Assembly: GCF_002752165.1 (NCBI RefSeq) | Contig: NZ_MOMB01000005.1 | Coordinates: forward strand, 1 to 64,000 | Direction of reading: 5' to 3' | DNA length: 64,000 nucleotides | Source of the DNA: Erwinia sp. OLFS4 | GTDB lineage: Bacteria; Pseudomonadota; Gammaproteobacteria; Enterobacterales; Enterobacteriaceae | In this document: one piece after another, positions 1-11,215 of the stretch | How positions within the stretch are numbered: the stretch's first letter is position 1 | Layout of the letters: every line of letters starts with the position of its first letter | The notes under the pieces: model-generated | Seen by the model: the letters and a program-made list of their open reading frames with translations, nothing else | Told to the model about the DNA's origin: nothing | Databases searched by the model: none | Program-made: the position numbers and the translations under genes

Positions 1-131
1 TAAGCGTAAGTGAGTTGAAACACGCGGTGGCAGTCACGGCAGCGAAATCTGTCATAGCCTTTAGGGTTCTGACCATGGCGGTAAACCTGAACAGACTGAC
101 AACGGGGACAATGAACGTTAACGCTGGCCAT
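1..131 (-). CDS. insA: IS1-family transposase subunit InsA (partial)
   Basis: Starting at the ATG at 131 the minus strand encodes a protein beginning MASVNVHCPRCQSVQVYRHG, with a second CxxC pair (CRDC) about 20 residues later. This is the N-terminal zinc ribbon of IS1 InsA, the DNA-binding and regulatory half of the IS1 transposase. In this family InsA is extended to the full InsAB' transposase by ribosomal frameshifting. The window edge cuts it after 43 codons, so whether the element is intact cannot be judged. It diverges from classical E. coli IS1 in the spacing between the cysteine pairs. Confidence 0.85.
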   Translation of the reverse strand, partial: MASVNVHCPRCQSVQVYRHGQNPKGYDRFRCRDCHRVFQLTYA

Positions 132-188
132 AAGAGAACCTCAAAAGCCCGCATTATACATCAGATTCAACCAATTAGAGGCATCACC
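1..188 (-). mobile_element. IS1-family insertion sequence, left-edge fragment
   Basis: The outer terminus reads, on the minus strand, GGTGATGCCTCTAATTGG, close to the IS1 inverted repeat which also begins GGTGATGC. It is followed at the usual short distance by the insA start codon. The terminus is at 188 and the rest of the element (insB and the other end) lies outside the window. The flank starts AGATAATCT at 189, the expected place for a target duplication, but this cannot be tested without the other side. The family call rests on the terminus plus the InsA sequence; the exact IS name is not determined. Confidence 0.85.
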
Positions 189-219
189 AGATAATCTTAT
201 AGAGATTACGGGAATAATC

Positions 220-468
220 TTAGGCAGGAATTTTTAATACCCAGTGGTGATGATTCTTATCGTAATGACCAATTTTCAGCTCCACGCGTTTGCCGTCAAT
301 CCAGGCCGGGACGCTGGTGTCCTCATCCCAGCCGTCGAGTTGATAGCTCAGGCCAGGGTTGGTCAGGCAGGGGATATGGACCTCATTGGTTGCGTTGCTA
401 CTGGCGCCCGCGGCATCCATTTCTGCATCAACAACATCATAACGCCCAATCCGGATAACATGGCTCAT
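220..468 (-). CDS. Small conserved-looking protein of unknown function (82 aa)
   Basis: An 82-residue acidic ORF with a good ribosome binding site (GAGGGA a few bases before the ATG at 468). It has no signal peptide or membrane segment. The C-terminal half is aromatic- and charge-rich (QLDGWDEDTSVPAWIDGK, HHHWVLKIPA), suggesting a small beta-rich soluble domain. It lies 72 bp downstream of cvrA on the same strand, so it could be co-transcribed, and its stop codon is only about 30 bp from the IS1 terminus. I do not recognise the family. Composition and the strong start signal suggest a real gene rather than a chance frame. Confidence 0.6.
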   Translation of the reverse strand: MSHVIRIGRYDVVDAEMDAAGASSNATNEVHIPCLTNPGLSYQLDGWDEDTSVPAWIDGKRVELKIGHYDKNHHHWVLKIPA

Positions 469-540
469 AATTCATCCCTCTGTAATAAGCATGAACTATA
501 AGCGTAGCCGGTTTTGTCGTCAGGTCGAGTGAAAACAGCG

Positions 541-2268
541 TCAGGGCTTTTCTTCCGGGACGCGAATGCCGACTTTGACTATCTGATTTTCTTCTTTCTC
601 CGCCACCGTCCAGATAAGATTGTTCCATTCCACCTGGTCACCTACCACCGGGGCCGCCCCTAACATGTTTAGTACCAGCTGGCCAAGGGTTTGCTGCCCG
701 TCAACCTGTTCATCCAGCGTCAGTCCGTAGATTTGTGCCACATCATGCAGCCGTGCGTCCGCTTCAAGGATAAAGTCGCCAAAAAAGCGCTGATCGAGGG
801 ACACCGGGGGCGACTGACTGAAAAGTTTACCCAGCGCCGGCAAATCGCGCTCACGGCCTATAACACAAATGATATCGCCTTCTTTCAACCGGGTGTTACC
901 GGTGGGATGCAGCAGGACATTATCACGAAACAGCGCCGCGATGCGCGTTTCCCGCGGCATGTGCAAATCGCGCAGGGCAGCGCCGACACACCATTTATCG
1001 GCACTGAGCTGATACACCAGCTGTTCCCAGGGGTTTTGCGGATGAATGTCGAGGCCAATACGTGAGATGGGCGAGGCGGTGGGGGGGACAATAACTTTGG
1101 CTTTGCTGGCTGCGAAGCTGAGGGAGGTGCCTTGTACCATCAGGGAGACCAGCACCACGAAAAACGCGATATCGAAAATCAGCGATGCATGGCTTAGCCC
1201 GGCCATCATCGGGAAGACCGCCAGAATGATGGGCACCGCGCCCCGCAGTCCCACCCAGCTGATAAAGATGCGTTCACGTAAATTGAACCCACGGAAAGGC
1301 AGCAGGCCAACGAGAACCGCCAGCGGACGAGCCACCACTATCAGCCACAGTGAAAGCAGCATTGCCGGAATGGCAATGTGCCAGAGTGCAGAAGGGGTAA
1401 CCAGTAGCCCCAGCACCAGGAACATGCCAATCTGGCTGAGCCAGGACATACCGTCAAAAGTCTGCAGGATGCCATAACGGTTGCGAATGGGCTGATTACC
1501 CAGCAGAAAACCGCACAGGTATACCGCAAGAATGCCACTGCCTTCAATGGCTGTAGTAAAGGCAAAAATCAGAATACCGCCGCTGACTGCCAGAAGCGGG
1601 TAAAGTCCGCTGGCGAGGGTGATGCGGTTGATCATCTGCAACAGCAGCCAGCCGCCGCCGAGTCCCATAACAATACCCAGACCGAACTCCTGAATCAGGT
1701 GCACGAAGAACATGCCGTTGAGACCCGTCTGGCCGTGCTGAATCATATCTATCAGGGTAATTGTCAGGAACACAGCCATCGGATCGTTGCTGCCGGATTC
1801 GATCTCGAGGGTGGCGTTAACGCGTTCGTTTAACCCTTTTCCACCGAGCAGGGAAAACACCGCAGCGGCATCCGTGGAGCCGATGATGGCGCCAATCAGA
1901 AACCCTTCTATCAGGTTAAGATGAAACAGCCAGGCTGCGGCCATACCGGTCAGCGCGGTGGTAATAAGCACCCCAATGGTGGCCAGTGACAGGGCCGGCC
2001 ACAGGGCAACTTTAAATGAGCTGGCTTGAGTACGCATACCGCCATCCAGCAAAATAATCGCCAGGGCCAGGTTACTCACCAGATAGGCAACGGGATAATT
2101 GTCAAAAACAATGCCACCAATACCGTCGACGCCTGCCAGCATGCCCAGTGCGAGGAAGATAACCAGAATGGGTATGCCAAGACGTGAAGAGAATGAACTC
2201 AGCAAAATGCTGGAAGCCACCAGCACAGACCCGATAATAAACATGCTGTAAATTGCACTGGCTTCCAA
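541..2268 (-). CDS. cvrA: K+/H+ antiporter NhaP2/CvrA
   Basis: 575 residues, near the 578 of E. coli CvrA (NhaP2, YcgO). Residues about 1-390 form a CPA1-type cation/proton exchanger with roughly a dozen hydrophobic segments, including the family stretch [19 protein letters not shown]. The C-terminal cytosolic part has an RCK_C (TrkA-C)-like region (about 405-485) and then a CorC/HlyC-like domain (about 490-565), the architecture of NhaP2. It exports K+ from the inner membrane in exchange for protons and aids survival at low osmolarity. It is not next to dadX/ldcA as in E. coli, but separated by 1.2 kb of decayed DNA from yeaH. Confidence 0.95.
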   Translation of the reverse strand: MEASAIYSMFIIGSVLVASSILLSSFSSRLGIPILVIFLALGMLAGVDGIGGIVFDNYPVAYLVSNLALAIILLDGGMRTQASSFKVALWPALSLATIGVLITTALTGMAAAWLFHLNLIEGFLIGAIIGSTDAAAVFSLLGGKGLNERVNATLEIESGSNDPMAVFLTITLIDMIQHGQTGLNGMFFVHLIQEFGLGIVMGLGGGWLLLQMINRITLASGLYPLLAVSGGILIFAFTTAIEGSGILAVYLCGFLLGNQPIRNRYGILQTFDGMSWLSQIGMFLVLGLLVTPSALWHIAIPAMLLSLWLIVVARPLAVLVGLLPFRGFNLRERIFISWVGLRGAVPIILAVFPMMAGLSHASLIFDIAFFVVLVSLMVQGTSLSFAASKAKVIVPPTASPISRIGLDIHPQNPWEQLVYQLSADKWCVGAALRDLHMPRETRIAALFRDNVLLHPTGNTRLKEGDIICVIGRERDLPALGKLFSQSPPVSLDQRFFGDFILEADARLHDVAQIYGLTLDEQVDGQQTLGQLVLNMLGAAPVVGDQVEWNNLIWTVAEKEENQIVKVGIRVPEEKP

Positions 2269-3444
2269 AAAGAGCTTCTCCTGAGATTATTGCGCGGCAG
2301 ACGATAGTTTGTTGTATTACCGGGGTAATAATCAACGTTAACCTGATTTTATCGCACAGAAAACAAAAACAATAAAAAACGGTAAAAAAGAGGAAGGGGC
2401 ACCGCCCTGAAATTCAAACCATCCGTGTCCACGGGCAGACTGATGAAGTATTCACCATAGCCAGGCGCCGGCAATTGCCGACGGCCTGCAACGTGTATTC
2501 CGGCTGAATATCTGCACTGAAACAGCTCACTTTCTGCCCTGGGGTGGCTCTTGGGCAGATTTGCTTTGCATCAGGGCGGCAGCTACCGCATCAGGCTGAT
2601 ATTCTGTCCATGGTTTTTCAGGCCCTGCACATTCAACCGGCTAGCAGAGGGTAACAGAGATCGCCGCCGTCCAGGATGCATACAAACGGATTGCGGTGCA
2701 GGAACGCTTTTTGCGGCCGTCAGGCTTCTGCTGGTGAAAACGGTCAGCCCGTTCCCTGGTGAAAAGCCCAGCCTGATTAAAGTGTCGGGGTATTAAAACA
2801 GTGATTTGGTCCATTAATGCCTGAGCGATCAACAATGGTCCGGCCGGCATGCCGGGGTACTGAACGCTGACGAGCATGGTATTTATCGAACACTATTCAA
2901 TGAAGTTAGCGCTAAACGTCATGTCAGGACGTTACTGAGCATATGTCTGCCGCCGTGCGGATTAACATAGCCTGGGGGGCGTTGAACACGCCAGTCATTC
3001 CTTGTTTAGTCCCGTGGCGCAATTCAGCCGTGATAATGTGTTGCTGGCCGTGCCCGATGAGCTGGATAAGGGTAGAGTATGATGTTAGTCAGGATATGGG
3101 GTAATACGGTGAACACCAGAATCAGCGCGTTTTTCGGGAATACATTGTTTCGGTAATTTCTGAAACCAGACTATTTTTTTAACTATTATCGGTACCATGC
3201 TGGCGTTGTTGAATAAATCGAACGTTAAGCAGGCTGGGGCATCTGATTGCGACAGACGTTTCAGTACCGGAATCTCATCGCAAAGCATACCTATTAAATG
3301 CCCCAGGCTGGTAAGCCTGCGACAAGGCGCCAGGTTGCTTTCAATCAGCAGCATTATTCAGGCTGCCGGTCAGATTAATGAAGCAGGTTCCGCGATGAAT
3401 GCGATGCGCAAGAAAGCCGGATAGCGGGTATCCGGCCAGGGGGG
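2269..3444. other. Gene-free, apparently decayed 1.2-kb interval
   Basis: No open frame here has a convincing start site, length or family resemblance. The longest frames (78-89 codons) overlap on opposite strands. Composition stays like coding DNA rather than AT-rich regulatory DNA, and short protein-like stretches occur in shifting frames (for example VLLAVPDELDKG around 3040-3080), as expected for old pseudogenes. The interval separates cvrA from yeaH, which are not neighbours in E. coli, so it marks a rearrangement junction. An IS5/IS903-like terminus sits inside it at 3202. Confidence 0.55.
3202..3223 (+). mobile_element. IS5/IS903-like terminal inverted repeat remnant
   Basis: The sequence GGCGTTGTTGAATAAATCG followed by AAC resembles the terminus typical of IS903-group (IS5 family) elements, GGCTTTGTTGAATAAATC, with one visible mismatch. 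No transposase frame follows and no second terminus was found nearby. If real, it is a solo end left by deletion of the element. The match is judged from memory of the family consensus; a search against an IS collection would settle it. Confidence 0.45.
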
Positions 3445-4722
3445 TCAGTATGTGCTTTCACTTTGCTTGTGGAATAGTTCCCTGAAGACCGGATAGATAT
3501 CTTCCGGCTCACGAATATGCTGAATGGCGAAGTTATCAAACAGCGTTTGCAGGTGTTCATATTCACGCCATAGCGTCTGATGAGCACGGCGGGTAATTTC
3601 GATGTAACTGTAATAACGCACTACTGGCAGGATGTTTTTAGCCAGTATCTGGTGACAGAGCGGCGAGTCATCAGCCCAGTTATCACCGTCTGAGGCTTGC
3701 GCGGCGTAAATATTCCACTGCGCCGGGTCGTAACGCTCTTTCACCACCTCGTCCATCAGTTTCAGGGCGCTGGAAACAATGGTGCCACCGGTTTCCTGAG
3801 AGTAGAAGAACTCCTGTTCATCGACTTCTTTCGCCTGGGTATGATGGCGAATATAGACAACATCCACGTTTTTATAGGTCCGGCTAAGAAACAGATAAAG
3901 CAGAATATAAAAGCGTTTCGCCATATCCTTAGTGGCTTGATCCATTGAGCCGGAAACGTCCATCAGGCAGAACATGACTGCCTGACTTGAAGGTTCCGGG
4001 CGTTTTTCAAAATTTTTATAGCGCAGGTCGAAGGTATCGATAAAAGGTACCCGGGCAATGCGCGCACGCAGCTCGGCAATTTCTTTACGAAGCCGCTCTT
4101 CTTCCATCAGCTGGGCCGGTTCGGCTTTTTCCACTTCCGCCAGCGCATTTTCCAGCTCATGTAGCATACGTCTTTTGCCTGCGGTCATGGCGGTGCGACG
4201 CGCCAGTGAGTTTTGCAAAGAGCGCACTACGCTGATATTGGCCGGGACGCCGTTGGAAGTAAAACCGGCGCGATGCGTTTTGTATTCATTAAGCTGACGT
4301 TGCTGATTTTTTTGCAGATTAGGTAAGGCCAGATCTTCAAATAACAGGTCAAGATATTCATCTTTTGATATCTGAAATACAAATTCGTCCTGGCCTTCTC
4401 CGTCCTGACTGGCATCACCCTGACCGCTGCCGCCACCGCCACCACCCTGAGGCCGCTCCACCCGGTCGTTCTGAACGAAGTGATCGTTGCCCGGATGGAC
4501 CCGATGACGTTCGCCGCCGCGACCCTGATGAAACATAGGTTCGTTAATATCTTCAACCGGAATAGAGACAGACTCGCCGCTGTCGATATCGGTCACCGAG
4601 CGTTTGTTAATGGCCTCGGAAATCGACTGTTTGATTTGTGTACGATAACGGCGCAAAAAGCGCTGGCGGTTAACCGCGTTTTTGTTCTTTCCGTTAAGTC
4701 GCCGATCGATAAAATAGGCCAT
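3445..4722 (-). CDS. yeaH: YeaH, DUF444/VWA-domain partner of YeaG kinase
   Basis: 425 residues, as in E. coli YeaH (427). The N-terminal third is basic and contains a glycine-rich low-complexity stretch. The C-terminal half has a von Willebrand A-like fold with a MIDAS-type motif ([11 protein letters not shown], near residue 250) in the DUF444 family. It is encoded 78 bp downstream of yeaG on the same strand, the conserved yeaGH pair. In E. coli the operon is linked to RpoS and nitrogen-starvation responses. The molecular role of YeaH is unknown; an adaptor or substrate-binding role beside the kinase is inference. Confidence 0.95.
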   Translation of the reverse strand: MAYFIDRRLNGKNKNAVNRQRFLRRYRTQIKQSISEAINKRSVTDIDSGESVSIPVEDINEPMFHQGRGGERHRVHPGNDHFVQNDRVERPQGGGGGGSGQGDASQDGEGQDEFVFQISKDEYLDLLFEDLALPNLQKNQQRQLNEYKTHRAGFTSNGVPANISVVRSLQNSLARRTAMTAGKRRMLHELENALAEVEKAEPAQLMEEERLRKEIAELRARIARVPFIDTFDLRYKNFEKRPEPSSQAVMFCLMDVSGSMDQATKDMAKRFYILLYLFLSRTYKNVDVVYIRHHTQAKEVDEQEFFYSQETGGTIVSSALKLMDEVVKERYDPAQWNIYAAQASDGDNWADDSPLCHQILAKNILPVVRYYSYIEITRRAHQTLWREYEHLQTLFDNFAIQHIREPEDIYPVFRELFHKQSESTY

Positions 4723-4800
4723 ATATCCCCCTGACTGACTGGCAAAGGGTCAGATAATCCTGACCCGTTAATGCACTTTTGGCGCAGGTTTATGCCGGAC

Positions 4801-6735
4801 TTATGACGATTTTCTCACGCGCAGATACCATTCACACAGCAGCCGGACCTGCTTGCGGGTATAGCCTTTCTCCATCATGCGGTCAACGAAATCATCGTGC
4901 TTTTTCTGTTCATCCGTGGAGGTTTTAGCATTAAACGAAATAACCGGCAGCAGCTCTTCGGTGTTGGAAAACATTTTTTTCTCAATCACCGTGCGCAGCT
5001 TCTCATAGCTGGTCCAGTTCGGGTTACGCCCGTTATTTTGCGCCCGGGCGCGCAGCACGAAGTTGACAATTTCATTACGGAAATCCTTCGGGTTGCTGAT
5101 GCCGGCGGGTTTTTCAATTTTTTCCAGTTCAGCATTCAGTGATTCACGATCAAATAGCTGTCCGGTGTCCGGATCGCGATATTCCTGGTCCTGAATCCAG
5201 AAGTCGGCATAGGTGACGTAACGGTCGAAGATATTCTGGCCGTACTCAGAATAAGATTCCAGGTAGGCGGTCTGAATCTCTTTGCCGATAAATTCGGCAT
5301 ATTTAGGGATCAAATAACCTTTCAGATGTTCAAGGTATTTCTCGGCCTGATCCTGTGGAAACTGTTCCCGTTCAATTTGCTGCTCCAGCACGTAGAACAG
5401 GTGGACCGGGTTTGCGGCTACTTCGGTATGGTCAAAGTTGAATACCCGCGACAGAATTTTAAAAGCAAAGCGGGTTGAAAGCCCGTTCATGCCTTCATCG
5501 ACGCCGGAGTAGTCGCGATATTCCTGATAAGACTTGGCTTTAGGATCGGTGTCCTTAAGACTTTCACCGTCATAGACACGCATTTTTGAATAGATGCTCG
5601 AATTTTCAGGCTCTTTCAGGCGTGACAAGATTGAAAAGCGTGAAAGCGTTTCCAGCGTACCGGGAGCGCAGGGCGCATGGGTCAGCTCACTGTGATTGAG
5701 CAGCTTCTCATATATCTTGATCTCTTCTGAAACCCGCAGGCAGTACGGCACCTTAACGATATAAACACGGTCAAGGAATGCTTCATTGTTTTTATTATTA
5801 CGGAACTGCACCCATTCTGATTCGTTAGAGTGAGCCAGAATGATACCGTTAAACGGCAGGGCAGAAATGCCCTCGGTGCCATTATAGTTGCCTTCCTGAG
5901 TCGCGGTCAGCAGTGGATGAAGCACCTTAATCGGCGCTTTGAACATCTCGACAAATTCCATAATGCCCTGATTGGCCCGGCACAGTGCGCCGGAATAACC
6001 ATAGGCATCGGGGTCGTTTTGCGCGTGATTTTCAAGTTTGCGGATGTCAACTTTGCCCACCAGCGCTGAGATATCCTGGTTATTTTCATCGCCAGGCTCG
6101 GTTTTGGCAATGGCCAGCTGTTCCAGAATAGAAGGCCATACTTTAACCACTTTAAACCGGCTGATATCGCCGCCGAACTCATGCAACCGCTTAGCCACCC
6201 ATGGCGACATGATGGTGCCGAGGTAGCGACGGGGAATACCATATTCTTTATTCAGAATATTGGCATCTTCCTGAGGGTTAAACAGGCACAAGGGATGATC
6301 GTTGACCGGGCTGCGCTCACCATCGGCACTCAGCACGTAAATCGGCACGCGTTGCATTAAGGATTTCAGGCGTTCTGCTAACGAAGATTTACCGCCACCC
6401 ACTGGCCCTAATAAATACAGAATCTGTTTTTTCTCTTCCAGTCCCTGAGCGGCATGTTTCAGATAGGAGACAATCTGCTCAATCGCTTCCTCCATGCCAT
6501 AAAACTCTTCAAACGCCGGATAGCGAGCAATAACGCGGTTAGAAAACAGACGGGAAAGACGAGACTCCTGGGCGGTGTCAACCATCACCGGCTCACCAAT
6601 AGCCGTTAACAGTCTTTCCGCTGCGTTGGCGTATGCATTGCGATCCTGCTTACAAATTGCAAGAAACTCCTGCAATGAGAACTCTTCATCCTTAGCTGCT
6701 TCATAACGCTGACGATAGTGATCGAATATATTCAT
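4801..6735 (-). CDS. yeaG: PrkA-family serine protein kinase YeaG
   Basis: 644 residues, full length for the family. An N-terminal AAA+ domain carries a Walker A motif at residues 110-117 (GPVGGGKS), followed by the PrkA C-terminal kinase-like domain. The E. coli protein autophosphorylates and supports survival under sustained nitrogen starvation. The gene heads the yeaGH pair and lies divergent from mipA across 432 bp. The ATG at 6735 is preceded by a purine-rich stretch (AAAGGACGGGC) that serves as ribosome binding site. No odd features. Confidence 0.96.
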   Translation of the reverse strand: MNIFDHYRQRYEAAKDEEFSLQEFLAICKQDRNAYANAAERLLTAIGEPVMVDTAQESRLSRLFSNRVIARYPAFEEFYGMEEAIEQIVSYLKHAAQGLEEKKQILYLLGPVGGGKSSLAERLKSLMQRVPIYVLSADGERSPVNDHPLCLFNPQEDANILNKEYGIPRRYLGTIMSPWVAKRLHEFGGDISRFKVVKVWPSILEQLAIAKTEPGDENNQDISALVGKVDIRKLENHAQNDPDAYGYSGALCRANQGIMEFVEMFKAPIKVLHPLLTATQEGNYNGTEGISALPFNGIILAHSNESEWVQFRNNKNNEAFLDRVYIVKVPYCLRVSEEIKIYEKLLNHSELTHAPCAPGTLETLSRFSILSRLKEPENSSIYSKMRVYDGESLKDTDPKAKSYQEYRDYSGVDEGMNGLSTRFAFKILSRVFNFDHTEVAANPVHLFYVLEQQIEREQFPQDQAEKYLEHLKGYLIPKYAEFIGKEIQTAYLESYSEYGQNIFDRYVTYADFWIQDQEYRDPDTGQLFDRESLNAELEKIEKPAGISNPKDFRNEIVNFVLRARAQNNGRNPNWTSYEKLRTVIEKKMFSNTEELLPVISFNAKTSTDEQKKHDDFVDRMMEKGYTRKQVRLLCEWYLRVRKSS

Positions 6736-7167
6736 GGTATGCCCGTCCTTTCGTTTTTAGCACAGGTAATAGGAGCACAGTAAAAGGTTAAATCAGCTCC
6801 CGGAAGATATTCTTTAATGTGTAGAGCAACCCTTATGCCAACCCGACATTATTTTTTCTGTGTGTCTGAAATTGATGACTGCTCTGCGCACCATAATTTG
6901 TCTCTTAGCTTAAAGTCTAGTTGGCATTCACGAAATTTCCTGACCGGCGCCGTATTTTTCAATGAGAATTCAATAACAAAGTCTGTTAACCCTGTGGCCA
7001 GTGGCGGGAGGTAAGATTTTTGTAAATGAATCAGAGATGCCATGCTGCTGTTTTAGATGGATTCATCCGCGACATCACTGCCGAATGCATGATACGTTTC
7101 TCATACGCTATCATCAGATAGCAAATCATATCTATGCTGATTGTTATATTTATGGAATGAATAAATT
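6736..7167. promoter_or_regulatory. Divergent yeaG / mipA intergenic region
   Basis: A 432-bp spacer between the diverging yeaG and mipA genes. Two short overlapping frames of about 65 codons are present on opposite strands but lack ribosome sites and family resemblance. It presumably holds the promoters of both genes; the yeaG promoter is RpoS-dependent in E. coli. I could not identify a convincing operator by eye. Confidence 0.5.
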
Positions 7168-7917
7168 GTGAACTATTTCAAAATTAGCATGTTGGCCCTG
7201 GGGGTCGCTGCCAGTGCCACTGCCTTTAACGTGTCGGCCGGACCGCTGACACTGGGCGCTTCGGTTTTCTATAGCGAAAGTCCTTATAACAGTGGTAAAA
7301 ATCGTTATTACCCGGTTCCGCTTATCGACTATGAAGGCGATAACTTCTATTTCCACAGTCTTGCCGGCGGGTATTATCTGTGGAAAACCCCGCAGGACCG
7401 CTTGTCGCTGATATTAACCGCTTCACCGCAACAGTTTGATCCCGATGATGCCCGCAGTAACGCAATGCGAGCGCTGGATAAACGTCGTCTGACAATGATG
7501 GGGGGGGTTGCCTACCGGCACAGCGCCAGCTGGGGTATGGTGCGCACCGCACTGATTGGCGACATGTTAAACAACAGCAATGGTATTCAGTGGGATATGG
7601 CTTATCTTTACCGCTTTGAATTCGGCAGGATAGGGCTGACACCCGGCGTGGGCGCCGTGTGGAGCAGCAAAAACCAGAATCGCTATTATTATGGTATTTC
7701 CGACCATGAGTCAGCCCGCAGCGGACTGAGCCGTTATCATCCTGGTGATAGCTGGAACCCCTACCTTGAGCTGACGGCGGACTACCGTCTCACTGATAGC
7801 TGGCGTGCTACGTTAGCCGCGCGTTATACCCGGCTCGACAGTGAAATCACCGACAGTCCGATGGTAAATAAACATGGTCAGGCCAATATCTGGACCGGAA
7901 TCAGCTATACCTTTTGA
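7168..7917 (+). CDS. mipA: MipA/OmpV-family outer-membrane scaffolding protein
   Basis: 249 residues (E. coli MipA 248). It starts at GTG 7168; the in-phase frame upstream is closed, and a nearby ATG is out of phase. A signal peptide ends around VSAGPLTLGA. The rest is beta-rich, and the C-terminal ends in aromatic YTF as outer-membrane barrels do. The E. coli protein bridges the lytic transglycosylase MltA and penicillin-binding protein 1B. It lies 94 bp upstream of yeaE, as in E. coli. Confidence 0.93.
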   Translation: MNYFKISMLALGVAASATAFNVSAGPLTLGASVFYSESPYNSGKNRYYPVPLIDYEGDNFYFHSLAGGYYLWKTPQDRLSLILTASPQQFDPDDARSNAMRALDKRRLTMMGGVAYRHSASWGMVRTALIGDMLNNSNGIQWDMAYLYRFEFGRIGLTPGVGAVWSSKNQNRYYYGISDHESARSGLSRYHPGDSWNPYLELTADYRLTDSWRATLAARYTRLDSEITDSPMVNKHGQANIWTGISYTF

Positions 7918-8011
7918 TCGGTAATGGGTCTGGTGAGTTTTGCACCATAATGCCGCCTTTTAATCAGCGGTGCGCCAATATGGCGCACCAATAAAGTGCA
8001 GAGGTTCGGCC

Positions 8012-8863
8012 ATGGATAAATGTGTCACGTTCGCGGACGGTGAAACGGTGCCGGCAATTGGCCAGGGCAGCTGGTATATGGGAGAACAGCCGGCTGAGCG
8101 CAGCAAAGAGATTGCTGCGCTGCAACAGGGGCTCGACCTGGGATTAAACGTTATTGATACCGCAGAGATGTATGCTGATGGCGGCGCAGAGCGGGTAGTG
8201 GGTGATGCGCTGAACGGGCGCCGGCATCAGGCATTTCTGGTGTCAAAGGTCTATCCGTGGAACGCTGGTCGTGATGGGGCGATACAGGCCTGTGAGCGTA
8301 GTTTACGACGGCTGAAGACCGACTACCTTGACCTTTATCTGTTGCACTGGCGCGGGAACGTGCCTGTTGAAGAAACGCGACTGGCAATGGAAACCCTGGT
8401 ACGTCAGGGAAAAATTCGTCGTTGGGGCGTGTCTAACTTTGACAGTCAGGAGATGCAAATGCTGTGGCAGATACCGGGGGGCGAGGGCTGTGCCACTAAT
8501 CAGGTTCTGTATCATCTGGCTTCACGGGGCATTGAATATGATTTGTTACCTGCCTGTCAGCAGCATCAGATGCCGCTAATGGCTTACTGTCCGCTGGCGC
8601 AGGCCGGGCGATTACGTAACAATTTACTGCAACATCCGGTTTTACAGCAGATGGCCTGCGAAAATCATATCAGCGTGGCACAGCTGCTGCTGGCCTGGGT
8701 TATCAGGCAGCAGGGGGTGCTGGCTATTCCTAAGGCCAGCACCCCCGCACATGTTGCGGCAAATGCGGCTGCACTGACGGTGAGCCTGACGCCGCAGGAA
8801 TGGGCCCGGCTCGATCCGCATTTCCCGCCGCCGCCGCAGCCGCTGCCGCTGGATATTGTCTGA
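8012..8863 (+). CDS. yeaE: Aldo/keto reductase YeaE (methylglyoxal reductase)
   Basis: 283 residues from the ATG at 8012. An upstream in-frame start at 7970 would add 14 residues with no counterpart in E. coli YeaE, so it was not used. It has the TIM-barrel aldo/keto reductase signatures: the catalytic aspartate/tyrosine region in VIDTAEMYADGGAE, the lysine in LVSKVYPW, the histidine in YLLHW, and a C-terminal NADPH site (AIPKAS). In E. coli it reduces methylglyoxal and other aldehydes with NADPH. It is convergent with yeaD. Confidence 0.93.
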   Translation: MDKCVTFADGETVPAIGQGSWYMGEQPAERSKEIAALQQGLDLGLNVIDTAEMYADGGAERVVGDALNGRRHQAFLVSKVYPWNAGRDGAIQACERSLRRLKTDYLDLYLLHWRGNVPVEETRLAMETLVRQGKIRRWGVSNFDSQEMQMLWQIPGGEGCATNQVLYHLASRGIEYDLLPACQQHQMPLMAYCPLAQAGRLRNNLLQHPVLQQMACENHISVAQLLLAWVIRQQGVLAIPKASTPAHVAANAAALTVSLTPQEWARLDPHFPPPPQPLPLDIV

Positions 8864-8898
8864 GTCCGCAGTTGTCGCAGTCAGCGATCGTTCTCCGG

Positions 8899-9777
8899 CT
8901 ATCTGGTTCTTTTGCGCAGCCTGAAGGTTGCGCCAAGGCGGGCCGGCGTTTCACCGCGACTGTGCATTGCCGTGGTGATATGGGCTGTTTCGACGCAGAC
9001 CATAGTTTTGTAGCCATTCGCCGTCATATCGCTCATGCTGCTGGATAAAGCCGGGCCAGGATTCCAGGTGACAACGTCACTATGATGGTGATGATAAACC
9101 TCAATCACGCGCTCGCCGCGCTCATCATCAATAATACTGTAATCTTCCGGTGCACGATAAATGCGGTCGATGCGATCCGGGTAACGCTGGATACCGTCCG
9201 GCGAACGGCCATCAATGCCCAGCACTTTATCTGTGTAGGGATGGCCCAGGCCCGACACGCTGACTCCGGCGATATCGGCTACCTGAAAATAACTGTGCAG
9301 TGCGCCGCTGCTGGTGTAATCGCCGTGGGCTTCAAGTTCAATTTCACAATGCTGGCTGAAACGAAAACGGGCATAGAGGGTAAAGTCATGAGGCCAGTAT
9401 TTTTTGCTTTGCTCGTTACTTTCCAGTACCAGCGTCAGCATGACGCTGTCATCGTTTTCGTCATGTGCGGAAAGGGACCAGCTCAGATTACGGGCAAAAC
9501 CATGTGCCGGCTCGCCTGCCGGACCGAACCATGGCCAGCAGATAGGCACGCCACCGCGAATGGCTTTGCCTTTTTGCCACAACGAGTTTTCGCTTAGCCA
9601 GATTACCGGCGCTTCCCCGGCAGGTTGCCAGGCAACTAAATGGGCACCCTGTAGCGCCACGGCGGCGCGAACCCGGGGGTGATTAATGACCAGCACAGGC
9701 TGTTCGCCTTGATGACGTTGAGAAATATAAGGAGATAGCTGTTGATCTATTGGCAGAGAGAAGAGTTTATCCGTCAT
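8899..9777 (-). CDS. yeaD: Glucose-6-phosphate 1-epimerase-like protein YeaD
   Basis: 292 residues (E. coli 294), a single aldose-1-epimerase/galactose-mutarotase fold. Family motifs visible are RGGVPICWPWFGP near residue 75, HGFAR near 91, and the C-terminal CVETAH. The relatives interconvert the anomers of hexose-6-phosphates in the cytoplasm. It follows gapA on the same strand, separated by a strong terminator, so it depends partly on readthrough or its own promoter. Its 3' end faces yeaE. Confidence 0.94.
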   Translation of the reverse strand: MTDKLFSLPIDQQLSPYISQRHQGEQPVLVINHPRVRAAVALQGAHLVAWQPAGEAPVIWLSENSLWQKGKAIRGGVPICWPWFGPAGEPAHGFARNLSWSLSAHDENDDSVMLTLVLESNEQSKKYWPHDFTLYARFRFSQHCEIELEAHGDYTSSGALHSYFQVADIAGVSVSGLGHPYTDKVLGIDGRSPDGIQRYPDRIDRIYRAPEDYSIIDDERGERVIEVYHHHHSDVVTWNPGPALSSSMSDMTANGYKTMVCVETAHITTAMHSRGETPARLGATFRLRKRTR

Positions 9778-9811
9778 GATCTGACTGTCCTCGACGCGTG
9801 TAACAATAAAA

Positions 9812-9833
9812 AAGGGCGACCCGAGTCGCCCTT
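9812..9833 (-). terminator. Rho-independent terminator of gapA
   Basis: A perfect 9-bp stem (AAGGGCGAC / GTCGCCCTT) with a CCGA tetraloop. On the minus strand it is followed by a run of T (TTTTTTATTGTT). It sits 28 bp after the gapA stop and before yeaD, so it ends most gapA transcripts. Confidence 0.92.
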
Positions 9834-9861
9834 ATGGTTCATGCTGTAATCTGACGACAAA

Positions 9862-11215
<1,354 letters not shown>

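Noticed and set aside
2551..3424. Several 70-90-codon ORFs between cvrA and yeaH
   Set aside because: They overlap on opposite strands, lack start signals and resemble no family; better explained as decayed DNA.
6817..7043. Two overlapping ~65-codon ORFs between yeaG and mipA
   Set aside because: Mutually antisense, no ribosome sites, no conservation apparent; treated as regulatory spacer.
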